Shown here piece by piece: positions 9,235-19,357 of a stretch of 64,000 nucleotides of DNA. The DNA is from Pseudidiomarina piscicola (GTDB lineage Bacteria; Pseudomonadota; Gammaproteobacteria; Enterobacterales; Alteromonadaceae): NCBI RefSeq assembly GCF_902806985.1, contig NZ_CADCXY010000001.1:124001-188000 (forward strand), given 5' to 3'. A program made the translations under genes and the position numbers. The notes below the pieces were generated by a model, which was given only the letters and a program-made list of their open reading frames with translations, made no database searches and had not been told where the DNA came from. The stretch's first letter is position 1, and each line of letters opens with the position of its first letter.

Positions 9235-9272
9235 AGTCAGAATTTGTCACCTTCAGCTGTCGCCAAGCGCCG

Positions 9273-10229
9273 TTATGGAGTTGGAACTTCTTGTAAAATA
9301 ACTTGTAGCGCTTGGTCTGCGGTCACACCGTCGGCTTCGGCCTGATAACTCAATATGATCCGATGCCGCATAACGTGCGGGAATACCGCCTGGATGTCGT
9401 CGGGGGTGACAAAGTCACGGCCGTTGAGCCAGGCTTTTGCGCGTGCACAGCGATCAAGAGCAATGGTTGCACGAGGGCTGGCACCGTAACTCAACCAACG
9501 CGCTAAATCGGCATGGTAGTGTTCTGGCTGACGTGATGCAATGACCAGTTGTACTAGGTAGTTTTCAACGTTTTCATCGATAAAGGTTTCCAGCACTTCC
9601 TTGCGCGCGCCAAATATATCGCTTTGCTGCAGTGGTGTGGGCATGGCCACTTCCCCATGCAGTTCTTCGCCGCGAGTTAAACGTAAAATGTCTAACTCGG
9701 TGTCGGCGGCTGGGTAGTCCAGGTTTAGCTGCATTAAAAACCGATCAAGCTGTGCTTCAGGTAACGGGTAGGTACCTTCCTGCTCGAGCGGGTTTTGCGT
9801 AGCGAGCACCATAAACAACTCAGGCAAGGGATACGTCGTTTGGCCAACGGTTATTTGACGCTCCGCCATTGCTTCTAACAGTGCAGACTGAACTTTGGCA
9901 GGTGCCCGGTTAATTTCATCAGCCAAAATAACATTATGAAACAAAGGCCCTTGCTGAAATACGAACTCACCGGTTTCAGGTCGATAAATATCAGTGCCGG
10001 TTAAATCTGCTGGCAATAGGTCAGGGGTGAACTGAACGCGGTGGAAGTCACCTTCGATTCCTTTGGCGAGGGCATTCACCGCGCGCGTTTTAGCTAGCCC
10101 AGGTGGGCCTTCGACGAGTAAATGGCCATCAGCCAGTACGGCGATAAGCAAGCTCTCAGTGAATTCGGGTTGCCCTAAAACCTGACTATCTAGGTAATTG
10201 CGCAGGCTTTGAAACTGTTCTGCAGCCAT
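9273..10229 (-). CDS. MoxR family AAA+ ATPase
   Basis: MoxR ATPases act as chaperones that remodel or activate VWA-domain partners. This 318-residue protein has a Walker A motif GPPGLAKT (41-48), a Walker B LADEINRAP (about 102-110), the sensor-1 region LATQNPLEQEGTYPLPEAQL, and a C-terminal lid domain. It is cytosolic. It is the first gene of the minus-strand operon moxR-DUF58-DUF4381-batA-batBC-batD, which supplies two VWA proteins and one DUF58 protein as likely clients. The ATG has AGAGG 5 nt upstream. The 158-bp region upstream is shared with divergent fadI; I could not assign a convincing moxR promoter in it. Confidence 0.93.
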   Translation of the reverse strand: MAAEQFQSLRNYLDSQVLGQPEFTESLLIAVLADGHLLVEGPPGLAKTRAVNALAKGIEGDFHRVQFTPDLLPADLTGTDIYRPETGEFVFQQGPLFHNVILADEINRAPAKVQSALLEAMAERQITVGQTTYPLPELFMVLATQNPLEQEGTYPLPEAQLDRFLMQLNLDYPAADTELDILRLTRGEELHGEVAMPTPLQQSDIFGARKEVLETFIDENVENYLVQLVIASRQPEHYHADLARWLSYGASPRATIALDRCARAKAWLNGRDFVTPDDIQAVFPHVMRHRIILSYQAEADGVTADQALQVILQEVPTP

Positions 10230-10332
10230 GTCGACCTCTAAAGTGTTAGCGTGTGTCTATACTCTATTATGCACTGTAACGAAAACAAGAGTTTAATTCT
10301 GCGGATTAAACGGCTAAAATTTGTAATAATCT

Positions 10333-10349
10333 ATGAGGTCTGACCAGAT
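10333..10349. promoter_or_regulatory. Candidate FadR operator upstream of fadI
   Basis: The minus-strand reading ATCTGGTCAGACCTCAT matches the known gammaproteobacterial FadR pattern (TGGTC-N-GACC core with flanking A/T) in the central 12 bases. The site lies 39 bp before the fadI ATG and just downstream of a TAATAAT -10-like element (10324-10330), where a repressor would block transcription. Binding is inferred; the regulator gene is not in this window. Confidence 0.6.
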
Positions 10350-10387
10350 TACGTGGTGACCTAATTTACCAACAGAGGTAGTTGAAC

Positions 10388-11698
10388 ATGACGTCACGTC
10401 AACAATTGACAACCGCAAACGGAGATCGCATTGCCGTTGTGGCCGGCTTGCGTACGCCGTTTGCGAAACAAGCAAGCTATTTTCACGGTATTCCAGCACT
10501 CGACTTAGGCAAAATGGTCGTGCAAGAAATGCTCAATCGTTACGGCTTAGACGGCAAAGAAGTTGAACAACTGGTGTTTGGCCAAGTTGTGCAAATGCCA
10601 TCGGCGCCCAATATCGCACGTGAAATTGTGCTAGGCACAAGTTTACCGGTCGGTACCGATGCTTACAGTGTGTCGCGTGCCTGTGCGACCAGCTTTCAGT
10701 CGACCGTTAACGTGGTGGAGTCAATGTTGGTGGGCAATACCTCGGTAGGCATTGCCGGTGGTGCAGACTCCTCTTCGGTGTTACCTATCGGCGTGTCGCG
10801 TCGACTGGCACATGCGTTGGTCGATTTAAACAAAGCGCGCAGCTTAGGCCAAAAATTGGCGATTTTGAAGCGCTTGAGCTTTAAAGATTTGGCACCAGTA
10901 CCGCCAGCTATTGCAGAATACAGCACCGGCTTAACCATGGGGGATACGGCTGAGCAAATGGCGAAGAGCCATGGCATTAGCCGCGCTGATCAAGATGCCT
11001 TGGCACACCGTTCACATTCTTTAGCCCATGAAGCATGGGAAGCTGACAAGCTCAATGACGAAGTCATGACGGCTTACGCGGAACCTTATAAAGACTTCTT
11101 GCGTCGCGACAATACCATTCGAAGCAATAGCACTTTAGATGGCTATGCCAAGTTGAAGCCAGTCTTTGACCGCAAGCATGGCTCGGTAACAGCTGCCAAC
11201 AGTACACCTTTAACCGATGGTGCTGCAGCGGTGCTATTGATGACCGAAAGTAAAGCCAAAGCACTTGGCTATGAAGTTTTGGGGTATATCAAGAGCTACG
11301 CGTTTAGTGCGATTGGCGTTGAGAAAGACATGCTCATGGGGCCGTCGTATGCTACCCCTATCGCGCTTGACCGCGCTGGCATGAAGCTGTCTGATCTTGA
11401 TTTGATTGATATGCATGAAGCCTTTGCGGCACAAACTTTGGCTAACGTGAAAATGTTTGGTAGCAAAAAGTTTGCCGAGGAAAAACTTGGTCGCAGCGAA
11501 GCTATCGGCGATATCGATATGGACAAATTTAACGTACTGGGTGGCTCTATTGCCTATGGCCACCCCTTTGCCGCAACGGGTGCTCGCATGATCACGCAAA
11601 CCCTGCGTGAACTGCAACGTCGCGGTGGCGGCGTCGGTTTAACCACCGCCTGTGCCGCCGGTGGTTTAGGTGCAGCAATGATTTTGGAGACAAACTAA
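10388..11698 (+). CDS. fadI: 3-ketoacyl-CoA thiolase FadI
   Basis: FadI catalyses the last step of fatty-acid beta-oxidation, thiolytic cleavage of 3-ketoacyl-CoA to acetyl-CoA and a shortened acyl-CoA, as the beta subunit of the FadIJ complex in the cytosol. The chosen ATG gives 436 residues, the same length as E. coli FadI; a TTG two codons upstream would sit only 3 nt from the AGAGG site, so the ATG (9 nt spacing) is preferred. Thiolase landmarks are present: the acylated Cys99 in SRACATS, the His in [16 protein letters not shown], and the second Cys in TTACAAGG. The thiolase-first gene order and 1-nt overlap with fadJ distinguish it from fadBA. Confidence 0.95.
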   Translation: MTSRQQLTTANGDRIAVVAGLRTPFAKQASYFHGIPALDLGKMVVQEMLNRYGLDGKEVEQLVFGQVVQMPSAPNIAREIVLGTSLPVGTDAYSVSRACATSFQSTVNVVESMLVGNTSVGIAGGADSSSVLPIGVSRRLAHALVDLNKARSLGQKLAILKRLSFKDLAPVPPAIAEYSTGLTMGDTAEQMAKSHGISRADQDALAHRSHSLAHEAWEADKLNDEVMTAYAEPYKDFLRRDNTIRSNSTLDGYAKLKPVFDRKHGSVTAANSTPLTDGAAAVLLMTESKAKALGYEVLGYIKSYAFSAIGVEKDMLMGPSYATPIALDRAGMKLSDLDLIDMHEAFAAQTLANVKMFGSKKFAEEKLGRSEAIGDIDMDKFNVLGGSIAYGHPFAATGARMITQTLRELQRRGGGVGLTTACAAGGLGAAMILETN

Positions 11699-13830
11699 TG
11701 ACTGATACGCAACGCGCATTTACTTTAGAAACTCGTGATGATGGCGTGGCAGTCATTCATATTGACGTGCCTGGCGAGTCAATGAATACCCTCAAAGCAA
11801 CCTTTGCTGATGAAGTCAGCGATGTCTTGGCTAAACTTGAGGCGTTATCGACCCTCAAAGGTGTGGTTGTGATAAGCGACAAGCCGGGCTCATTCGTAGC
11901 TGGTGCCGACATCAGCATGATCGACGGTTGTGATAATGCTGCCGATGCCGAGAGCCTAGCACGACAGGGCCAGGCGATGTTCGATCGTATCGAACAGTTA
12001 AAGGTTCCAGTGGTTGCGGCCATTGATGGTGCCTGTTTAGGTGGTGGCCTTGAATTAGCGTTGGCCTGTCACTATCGCATTTGTACGGACAGCAAAAAAA
12101 CCGCCATTGGCTTGCCTGAAGTACAACTCGGCTTGCTGCCTGGTTCCGGTGGTACCCAGCGCCTACCGCGCTTAATTGGCATTCAGAAAGCGTTGCCGTT
12201 GATGTTAACGGGTAAGCAATTACGCGCAAAACAAGCCAAGAAGCAGGGCATTGTGGATGAAGTGGTGCCGGCGAGTATTTTGCTCGACGCTGCGGTTGAG
12301 AAAGCTCTAAACAGTAAGCCGCGCGTGCAAAAAGTTACTCACAGTCTCATGAACAAAGCGCTTGAAGGCACCAGCGCTGGGCGTGGCATTATTTTCAAAA
12401 AGGCCCGTGAACAGGCACAGAGCAAAGCCAAGGGCAATTACCCAGCCTTGGATAAAATTATTGATACCATCGCTTATGGTGCCGACCGAGGTATGAGCGA
12501 AGGCTTGGCCTATGAAGCACGGCAGTTTGGCGAATTGGCCATGACCCCGGAGTCGAAGCAGCTGCGCGGAATTTTCTTTGCCACCACGGCAATGAAAAAA
12601 GAAACCGGTGCCGGTGATACGCAGCCGGCAGCTGTGAACCGTGTAGGGGTGTTAGGTGGCGGCTTAATGGGCGGTGGCATTGCCTATGTCACGGCGATTA
12701 AAGCCGGGCTGCCGGCGCGGATTAAGGATATTGCAGAGCCTGGTATCACCCATGCGTTGAAGTACAGTTACGACTTACTCAATAAAAAAGTGAAACGTAA
12801 GCATTTACGTCGCGCTGAGATGGAACAGGCAATGTTACGGCTCAGCGGTAGTCTCGACTACAGCGGGTTTGAGCGGGTCGACGTGGTGATTGAAGCGGTG
12901 TTTGAAGACCTTGAGCTGAAGCAAAAAATGGTGGCTGATATTGAAGCTGTGGCACCTGAGCATGCGATTTTCGCGACCAACACTTCCAGTCTCCCCATTA
13001 CGCAAATTGCGGCCAAGGCTGAACGGCCACAAAATGTGATCGGGTTACACTACTTTTCACCCGTAGATAAAATGCCGTTGGCGGAAATCATCACCCATGA
13101 CAAGACCTCTGAGCAAACCATCGCAACCACAGTTGCGCTGGCGAAGAAGCAGGGTAAGACACCAATAGTGGTCAAAGACGGTGCCGGTTTCTATGTAAAC
13201 CGTATTCTTGCCCCTTATATGAATGAGGCCGCTCGTCTGGTGCTTGGCGGTGAACCTATTGATGCGGTTGATAAAGCGTTAGTGAAGTTTGGTTTCCCAG
13301 TGGGCCCGATGAAGCTGATGGATGAAGTTGGCATCGATGTTGCTGCCAAAGTTGCGCCCATCATGGCGAATGAGCTTGGTGATCGTTTCCGGGCTCCGGA
13401 TGCGTTTTCGAAACTACTCGATGACGACCGCAAAGGTAAGAAGAACAAGAAGGGCTTTTATAGTTACTCAGGTAAAAAGCCGGGTAAAGAGGTTGACGCT
13501 GAGGTCTACAGCTTGCTTGGAGTGCACCCTGAGGCCAAACTAACCGCCACCGAAATGGCGCAACGTACGGTGTTCTTGATGTTGAACGAAGCAGTCTACT
13601 GTCTGGCTGAAGGTATTATACGCAGCCCGCGCGACGGTGATATTGGTGCCATCTTTGGTATTGGTTTCCCACCATTCCGTGGTGGTCCGTTCCGCTATAT
13701 GGACAGTCTTGGTTGTGCTGAGGTGGTAGGGCAGCTTCGCGCCTATGCCAAACAACATGGCGAACGTTACGAGCCGGCTCCGTTATTGGTTGAAATGGCC
13801 AACGAGGGACGTCAGTTTTACCCTGAATAA
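11698..13830 (+). CDS. fadJ: Multifunctional fatty-acid oxidation protein FadJ
   Basis: FadJ is the alpha subunit of the beta-oxidation complex, carrying enoyl-CoA hydratase, 3-hydroxyacyl-CoA dehydrogenase and epimerase activities. The 710-residue protein has an N-terminal crotonase domain (about 1-190) with [13 protein letters not shown] and [18 protein letters not shown], which contains the catalytic glutamate region. A linker follows, then a Rossmann domain with the NAD motif [11 protein letters not shown] (about 316-326) and two C-terminal 3HCDH repeats. The start codon overlaps the fadI stop (TAATG), indicating translational coupling and stoichiometric production of the two subunits. 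Length matches E. coli FadJ (714). Control by the FadR-like operator upstream of fadI is expected. Confidence 0.95.
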   Translation: MTDTQRAFTLETRDDGVAVIHIDVPGESMNTLKATFADEVSDVLAKLEALSTLKGVVVISDKPGSFVAGADISMIDGCDNAADAESLARQGQAMFDRIEQLKVPVVAAIDGACLGGGLELALACHYRICTDSKKTAIGLPEVQLGLLPGSGGTQRLPRLIGIQKALPLMLTGKQLRAKQAKKQGIVDEVVPASILLDAAVEKALNSKPRVQKVTHSLMNKALEGTSAGRGIIFKKAREQAQSKAKGNYPALDKIIDTIAYGADRGMSEGLAYEARQFGELAMTPESKQLRGIFFATTAMKKETGAGDTQPAAVNRVGVLGGGLMGGGIAYVTAIKAGLPARIKDIAEPGITHALKYSYDLLNKKVKRKHLRRAEMEQAMLRLSGSLDYSGFERVDVVIEAVFEDLELKQKMVADIEAVAPEHAIFATNTSSLPITQIAAKAERPQNVIGLHYFSPVDKMPLAEIITHDKTSEQTIATTVALAKKQGKTPIVVKDGAGFYVNRILAPYMNEAARLVLGGEPIDAVDKALVKFGFPVGPMKLMDEVGIDVAAKVAPIMANELGDRFRAPDAFSKLLDDDRKGKKNKKGFYSYSGKKPGKEVDAEVYSLLGVHPEAKLTATEMAQRTVFLMLNEAVYCLAEGIIRSPRDGDIGAIFGIGFPPFRGGPFRYMDSLGCAEVVGQLRAYAKQHGERYEPAPLLVEMANEGRQFYPE

Positions 13831-13838
13831 GTTGTAAC

Positions 13839-13893
13839 AACACTGGCCAGCTGTACCTTAAGAGCACATAAGTGCAGCTGGCTAGGTGTTTTT
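13839..13893 (+). terminator. Probable terminator of fadIJ
   Basis: An imperfect stem pairs AACAC and GCCAGCTG with CAGCTGGC and GTGTT around a loop of about 21 nt, and ends in a run of T. It overlaps the last codon of the convergent c-di-GMP gene, so it may serve both directions. Confidence 0.5.
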
Positions 13894-16479
13894 GACGGTC
13901 GCTAAAGTGGTTCTGATATGGTCTAAGAAGTGCTCACGACGCAGCGGCTTGGCAAACAAGAAGCCTTGGGCAAACTCGCAATTAAGGGTATTCAAGGTAC
14001 TGGCTTGGTCATGATCGACAACCCCTTCGGCGACCACATCGAGCCCCATGTTATGCGCCATGGCAACAATGGAAGCGACCATGTTACGGTCACGTTCTGC
14101 GCCGTTAATGTCGTCGATAAAGGCTTTATCGATTTTCAGTGTTTGAATTGGGAAACGTTTCAAGTAAGCCAGTGACGAGTAGCCCGTGCCGAAGTCATCA
14201 AGTGCCAAATGAATACCGCAGTTATTTAGCTCTGTCATGATCTCAATCGCGCGCTCAGGGTCGTCCATAACCACCCCTTCGGTGATTTCTAACTCTAGAT
14301 GTTCAGCCGCTAAGCCTTCTTCCTGCAGAATCGTCATAATGCGCTTGGTTAGATCGGGTTGTAAAAACTGCTTCGCCGAGAGGTTTACTGCCACACGCCC
14401 CTGTACGGCTCCCGCCGCGACCCATTCACTCATATCACGGCAGGTTTGCCGTAATACGCGCTCACCCACATCAATAATTAAGCCAGTTTCTTCGGCAAGT
14501 GGAATAAACTCGCTTGGGCTAATCACGCCCGTATCGGGTATCTCAAGACGAACTAGGGCTTCAAGGCCAACAAACTTATTCGTACGCAACGAAACCTTCG
14601 GTTGGTAATGTACCTGTAAGTAGTTGTTCTTCAGAGCGTTACGCAGTTGGTTTTCGACCTGCAACCGGCGTACGGCGTTTTTACTCATTGATTCACTAAA
14701 GAACTGATAGGTGTTACCGCCACGATTCTTAGCGTGGTACATCGCCGTATCGGCATTTTGCAGTAATTCCTGTGACGATTGCCCGTCGTTCGGATAAACC
14801 ACAATACCAATCGAGCTGGTCACTACGATGTCATGGCCACTAATATGAAACGGCTTCGACAAACACTCGAGAATACGTTCCGCAGCAGAGGTAATAACGC
14901 GCACATCGGCGGTATCTTCGAGCAGCAGGTTGAATTCATCACCACCGAGACGATAGAAGGTATCGTGTGGGCGGCCAACCTCGGCAACACGCTCAGCAAC
15001 ATGCATTAACAAGTGGTCACCAATTTCATGGCCTAATGAATCGTTAATTTTTTTGAAGTCATCCAAATCAAAGAGTAACAACGCATGCATAATACGTTTG
15101 CGGACTAGGTTCGAATGACTCATTTGGAAATAAGAACGGTTTGGCAGCCCCGTTAAGGTGTCGGTATTTGAAAGACGTCTTAATTCACTCTCAGCATTTT
15201 TTCGATCGGTGATATCAGAGAAGGTCGCAACGTAATAGGAAATTTCGTTGCCTTCATCGAAAATAGCATCAAAGGTGAGTTCCATTTGGTACACGGTGCC
15301 GTCTTTACGCAGGTCTTCAATTTCGCCGTGCCAACTACCGTGCTGCTGGACCATTTGAATAATTTGGTTCAAGTAATCAGGACTATAGAGTTTCAATTCA
15401 AGCTTTTGACCCAACATGTCGTCGCGCCGATAGCCGGTAATTTTACTGAACGACTGGTTGGTCTCAACGACTTTAAATTTGTGGTCATAAATACAAACAC
15501 CGTCGGAAATATTGGTAATAGACGCTGCGAGCATTTTTAAACGTTCTTCAGCGGTCACGAGCGGGGTGATGTCTTTAAGTGTACCGGTCATGCGCGCGGG
15601 TTGTTGTTGATCGTCATAAGTGACAATTCGGCCTCGGTCGAGCACCCACATCCAACCTTTATCAGTGGCGATGCGATAGGTTTGTTCGTAGTGACCGGTG
15701 CGACCGTCTAAGTAGTCGCGTAATGCGCGTTGAACTTTATGAAGGTCGGACTCGTGAATATTTGAGGTGCTTACATCGATACCATCGCGGATACCGTCTT
15801 GCGGGAAGCTCTTAAGCTGGCGCCAGGTGTTATGGCGGTGTAACTCGTTGGTTTTTATATCCCAATCCCAAAGTTGGTCGCCACTTCCCCACAAGCTAAG
15901 CTTCAGTCGCTCTTCGCTGTCGCGTAATAAATGTATGGCTTGGCGTCGCGCACCTAAAATAGTACCAAAGGCTAAAAGTAACCCAAGCAGCAATGCCACA
16001 TAGATCGCAATCGCCCATGGTGACAGCCACATGGGCGCGGCGACCGTCACATTCAAGCTGCGCTCACCTACCCAGGCGTCGCCATTTTCTGAAGCTTGTA
16101 CAATAAATTGATAATCGCCAAAGTCGATATTGGTATAGGTTGCGCGGCGATAGTCAGCGTCGGTATAAATCCAGTCTTTATCGAAACCGTCGAGTTTATA
16201 GCGATAATAAAGTTTTTGCGCGGCAGGGGCGTAGGGCGCACCAAATTCAATGGTTAGCGGCTGGTCTAACGTTGGTAGGTGTAGGCTTTCGGCACTGTAG
16301 AGTTGGGTACGGTTCCGTTCGTCAAGCTCATTAGCATTGACCGGCTGGTTCGCAACACGCAGCGTGATCAATTCCACACGCCAGTCTTCTGCGTTTACTT
16401 GCGCAGTTACTGGAGCGATAAGCGACAAAGCTAACAGCCCAGTCAACCACCACTTAATCACTAGTGTCTTGAAACGCAC
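13882..16479 (-). CDS. Membrane sensor GGDEF-EAL protein with Y_Y_Y and two PAS domains
   Basis: A predicted bifunctional cyclic-di-GMP enzyme of 865 residues. Order: signal peptide (1-26), periplasmic Y_Y_Y domain (about 70-148, YYRYKLDGFDKDW), one membrane helix (about 154-176), PAS (about 185-300), PAS (about 312-435), GGDEF and EAL. The GGDEF site is intact, preceded five residues earlier by RPHD, a proper RxxD inhibitory site. The EAL domain keeps EAL (as EALVRL), DDFGTGYSS, KID and VAEGV, so both activities look possible. The Y_Y_Y module normally follows a large beta-propeller, which is absent here. Start is GTG with GGGAT 7 nt upstream. The signal sensed and the net direction of c-di-GMP change cannot be told from sequence. 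Confidence 0.92.
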   Translation of the reverse strand: MRFKTLVIKWWLTGLLALSLIAPVTAQVNAEDWRVELITLRVANQPVNANELDERNRTQLYSAESLHLPTLDQPLTIEFGAPYAPAAQKLYYRYKLDGFDKDWIYTDADYRRATYTNIDFGDYQFIVQASENGDAWVGERSLNVTVAAPMWLSPWAIAIYVALLLGLLLAFGTILGARRQAIHLLRDSEERLKLSLWGSGDQLWDWDIKTNELHRHNTWRQLKSFPQDGIRDGIDVSTSNIHESDLHKVQRALRDYLDGRTGHYEQTYRIATDKGWMWVLDRGRIVTYDDQQQPARMTGTLKDITPLVTAEERLKMLAASITNISDGVCIYDHKFKVVETNQSFSKITGYRRDDMLGQKLELKLYSPDYLNQIIQMVQQHGSWHGEIEDLRKDGTVYQMELTFDAIFDEGNEISYYVATFSDITDRKNAESELRRLSNTDTLTGLPNRSYFQMSHSNLVRKRIMHALLLFDLDDFKKINDSLGHEIGDHLLMHVAERVAEVGRPHDTFYRLGGDEFNLLLEDTADVRVITSAAERILECLSKPFHISGHDIVVTSSIGIVVYPNDGQSSQELLQNADTAMYHAKNRGGNTYQFFSESMSKNAVRRLQVENQLRNALKNNYLQVHYQPKVSLRTNKFVGLEALVRLEIPDTGVISPSEFIPLAEETGLIIDVGERVLRQTCRDMSEWVAAGAVQGRVAVNLSAKQFLQPDLTKRIMTILQEEGLAAEHLELEITEGVVMDDPERAIEIMTELNNCGIHLALDDFGTGYSSLAYLKRFPIQTLKIDKAFIDDINGAERDRNMVASIVAMAHNMGLDVVAEGVVDHDQASTLNTLNCEFAQGFLFAKPLRREHFLDHIRTTLATVKNT

Positions 16480-16539
16480 GTGTCATCCCATTGTTAGGTC
16501 GTGTTCAGGCACAACTCTTATTTTTGTTATATATCCGTC

Positions 16540-16568
16540 AAGTTAAACAATAATTGCGCGGCTGTCAA
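16540..16568 (-). promoter_or_regulatory. Predicted promoter of the GGDEF-EAL gene
   Basis: On the minus strand, a perfect TTGACA is followed after 17 bp by TAACTT, ending about 60 nt upstream of the GTG start. The -35 overlaps the stop codon of the upstream M16 protease gene, so the c-di-GMP gene probably has its own transcript. Confidence 0.55.
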
Positions 16569-19306
16569 AGCCCTTGAGGCGTTGCTGTTATAAAGCCTTG
16601 ATCGTCTGCTGCAAGTAAAAGTTGACGAATGCGCTGTATAAAAAATTCGGTTGTATGGTTTTCCAGCGCTTGTGCAATAAATTCTAAACGTTCAAAGTTC
16701 ACATCATGCTGCGCAATACAGGTCCATAACCGCTGGCTGCGCAATCGGAGGTTGGTATCAGGCGCGCGAAGTTTTTGCACGAGAAAGCCTCGAATGGCAT
16801 CTAGCTCTTGCGCTCCAAGCTCTTCAAGTTGCTCAACAAAAGCATGTGTGAAGGCGTCAATTCGAGCACTTAAAATGTCCGCGTTATAGCTACTGCTTTG
16901 CACATATAAAAGTAGGTGCGGGCGTTGTTCAATGGGCATATAGGTGCTGCCCACCACATAACCTAACTGTTGATGAGTACGTAACTGGTTAAATAAGTGC
17001 GGTTGAATAAATTGGTTGAGTAGCAGCACGGTGGCTTGCTCTAAAATAGCCGTCGAATGCCCTTGAATCACCAATAAGGCTGCATGGTCATCATGCAAGG
17101 TACGTAATTGACCGCGTTGTTCGAATTTACCGTTACGTTTTAGTTCAGCGACCGCGTGCGTCGGCGGAACTTGTGCTTGTAGGTCGTCGCTTAATTGAAA
17201 TAACCCTTGGGCGCTTTCTAAAATTGGTGCGACGCGTTCTAAGGTGAGATCACCATGGGTAAACAAACGAATTTCAGCCTCGCCGAAGAGTTGCTGATGC
17301 CATTGTTCAAAAGCTTGATGGTCGACCTTACTTAGGCTTGCTGCCAAGTCGCTTAAGGCATACATATGCGGCTGCAAAAGTACGTTGAGCCGAGCAAACA
17401 ATAGGTTCAGGGGGCGATTAGCCAGCGCCGACTGCCAATTCGATTGTAGCTTCTGGTGAATATCGTGCCATCGCGCCGTACTGAACTTAGGCGCAATAAA
17501 GCGTTTCAATAAGGTTGCGGTTAGTTCAGCAATACCCGCAGAGTAACCACTTACATGCAGGGTTATACCGTAATGTTGAGGGTATATATTAAAGTGTAAG
17601 CCAGCGATTTCTGCGTCGTAGCATTCTTCGTTGAAGCGGTCGATCATTAACTCGCACCATAATCGCGCACAGGCGTAATGTTGTGCCGAACGAGTTGCTT
17701 GAGGTAACACGAACTGGCAGTAAACATGCGCCTTGGGCGCGCGGAAATCAGGGTCTTGCAGGTGCCAATGCGAAAGCCCCTCACTAACTTTATAAAAGTT
17801 GGGGGTTGAGCTTCGTGGCTCTGCTAACGCCAGCGGCGCAGCAACGGGCTTTAAGTAAGGGTTCGCAGCTGGCAGCGTGGCCCAGGCTTCACCTGGCTGC
17901 GACCATTGGGTAATCTGTGCATCAGTGAGCGCTTTAAGTTGATAGTCCGTGCCGTAGATAGGTTCATGGGTATCGACCTCAACCTGTCGATGAATGTGGG
18001 TGGCGCGCATATTTGTCGGCACCATAGCGCCCAGCAACTGGCGAGCTTTGGTAAGGTTCAACTGATCCATACGGTAGTCACCAAAAATCAAATCATGCTT
18101 TGAGTAATGGTGCATGTTGATTGCCAGTTGAGCAGCTAAGTCAGCTGTTCGTGCGGGCTCTTGAAAACGGAAGGCATTGGCAATGGCGACTTGCCGCTCG
18201 TGGTAACGCCAAGCCTCAAGGCCTTGTTGTTCAATGAGCCGCAGGGTGGCAAATACTTGTTCGATGATAAGGTCGGTGGCAGCCATTCCCTCATCGGTAA
18301 GCTGCATATTGATATTGAAGTCTTTAAAGTTGCTACCACTAATGCCACCCCCTGCCGCCAGGCTATTCACTAAGTTACGGCGGTGCAGTTCGGCAAACAA
18401 ACTACCTGGCCCTTCGTAGCCAAGTAAATGGGCGATGAAACTGGTGGTTTTATAGGCGTAATCATCATCGATTCCGGGTAGGGCAAAGGCCAAAATAAGT
18501 CGCCTGGCGTCTTTAACAGGGCGGACATTGAGTTGAATACCTAACTGCTCTGGCAAATACAGGGGCTCGGTCTCGCCGGTAACGGCTGGACCCTTACCGC
18601 GAATGGCGGAAAAGTGTTCGGTTGCTAAGGCCTCTAACTCTGCAAGTGACTGTGGACCGGCCACAACTAGGGTCATGCGGTTGGCTCGATACCAGTGGTC
18701 AAAGAAGTGTTCCACCTTGGCTTTAAGCGCGTGGGTATCGCCGTTATCGGTTAAGGTTGCTAAGTTACCGACGGAAAATTTATGAAACGGGTGTGCCGGA
18801 TTCGAAGTCGCTTTGTGCACTTGATACAGTCGCCGCAACTCGTCCTTTTTCTTTAGTTGAAACTCCGCTTCAATCGACTGAACTTCTTTGGTGATCCACT
18901 CAGGGTTAAACGTCGGCTGATAAAAGAACCGCGCGAAGCGATCAAGGGCGTCGCTAAAGGCGTCACTGTCACAGTTGAAGTAGTAGCTGCTAAACTCAGT
19001 ACCTGTCCACGCGTTATGCTGACCGCCATGTTGGTGTATAAAATCTTGGTAGGCGGTTGCGCTTGGATAGCCTTGAGTTCCAAGAAATAACATATGCTCA
19101 AGAAAATGAGCGAGCCCTTGGTAGTCTTTTGGATCTTGAAAATGGCCCGCCGCAACCGCTAAGGCTGCGGTGCTTTGCGGTGTTTTTGCATCATGAACAA
19201 GGGTGCACTGTAGGCCATTAGCAAGGGTGACCATCGCATAATCGCGATGGTCAGTAGGGCTTTGAATACTATCCGTATAACGGTCGAGGCTGTTGCTCGG
19301 CTCCAT
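16565..19306 (-). CDS. M16 (insulinase/pitrilysin) family zinc peptidase, apparently cytosolic
   Basis: A four-domain inverzincin of 913 residues. The inverted zinc motif HFLEH (67-71) and the third ligand Glu148, 76 residues after His71, match the HxxEH-x76-E pattern, so it should be an active peptidase cleaving small peptides in an enclosed chamber. C-terminal M16 halves are present to the end. E. coli pitrilysin (PtrA, 962 residues) is periplasmic with a signal peptide; this protein starts MEPSNSLDRYTDS and has none, so a cytosolic location is inferred. The ATG has GGGGAG 4 nt upstream. It lies 51 nt downstream of bamE in the same direction and could be co-transcribed. The family assignment is firm; the substrate is unknown. 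Confidence 0.93.
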   Translation of the reverse strand: MEPSNSLDRYTDSIQSPTDHRDYAMVTLANGLQCTLVHDAKTPQSTAALAVAAGHFQDPKDYQGLAHFLEHMLFLGTQGYPSATAYQDFIHQHGGQHNAWTGTEFSSYYFNCDSDAFSDALDRFARFFYQPTFNPEWITKEVQSIEAEFQLKKKDELRRLYQVHKATSNPAHPFHKFSVGNLATLTDNGDTHALKAKVEHFFDHWYRANRMTLVVAGPQSLAELEALATEHFSAIRGKGPAVTGETEPLYLPEQLGIQLNVRPVKDARRLILAFALPGIDDDYAYKTTSFIAHLLGYEGPGSLFAELHRRNLVNSLAAGGGISGSNFKDFNINMQLTDEGMAATDLIIEQVFATLRLIEQQGLEAWRYHERQVAIANAFRFQEPARTADLAAQLAINMHHYSKHDLIFGDYRMDQLNLTKARQLLGAMVPTNMRATHIHRQVEVDTHEPIYGTDYQLKALTDAQITQWSQPGEAWATLPAANPYLKPVAAPLALAEPRSSTPNFYKVSEGLSHWHLQDPDFRAPKAHVYCQFVLPQATRSAQHYACARLWCELMIDRFNEECYDAEIAGLHFNIYPQHYGITLHVSGYSAGIAELTATLLKRFIAPKFSTARWHDIHQKLQSNWQSALANRPLNLLFARLNVLLQPHMYALSDLAASLSKVDHQAFEQWHQQLFGEAEIRLFTHGDLTLERVAPILESAQGLFQLSDDLQAQVPPTHAVAELKRNGKFEQRGQLRTLHDDHAALLVIQGHSTAILEQATVLLLNQFIQPHLFNQLRTHQQLGYVVGSTYMPIEQRPHLLLYVQSSSYNADILSARIDAFTHAFVEQLEELGAQELDAIRGFLVQKLRAPDTNLRLRSQRLWTCIAQHDVNFERLEFIAQALENHTTEFFIQRIRQLLLAADDQGFITATPQGL

Positions 19307-19357
19307 ACACTCCCCAAATTATTCGTGTGTTGCGGAGGTGCGCTGGCAACGGCCTAA

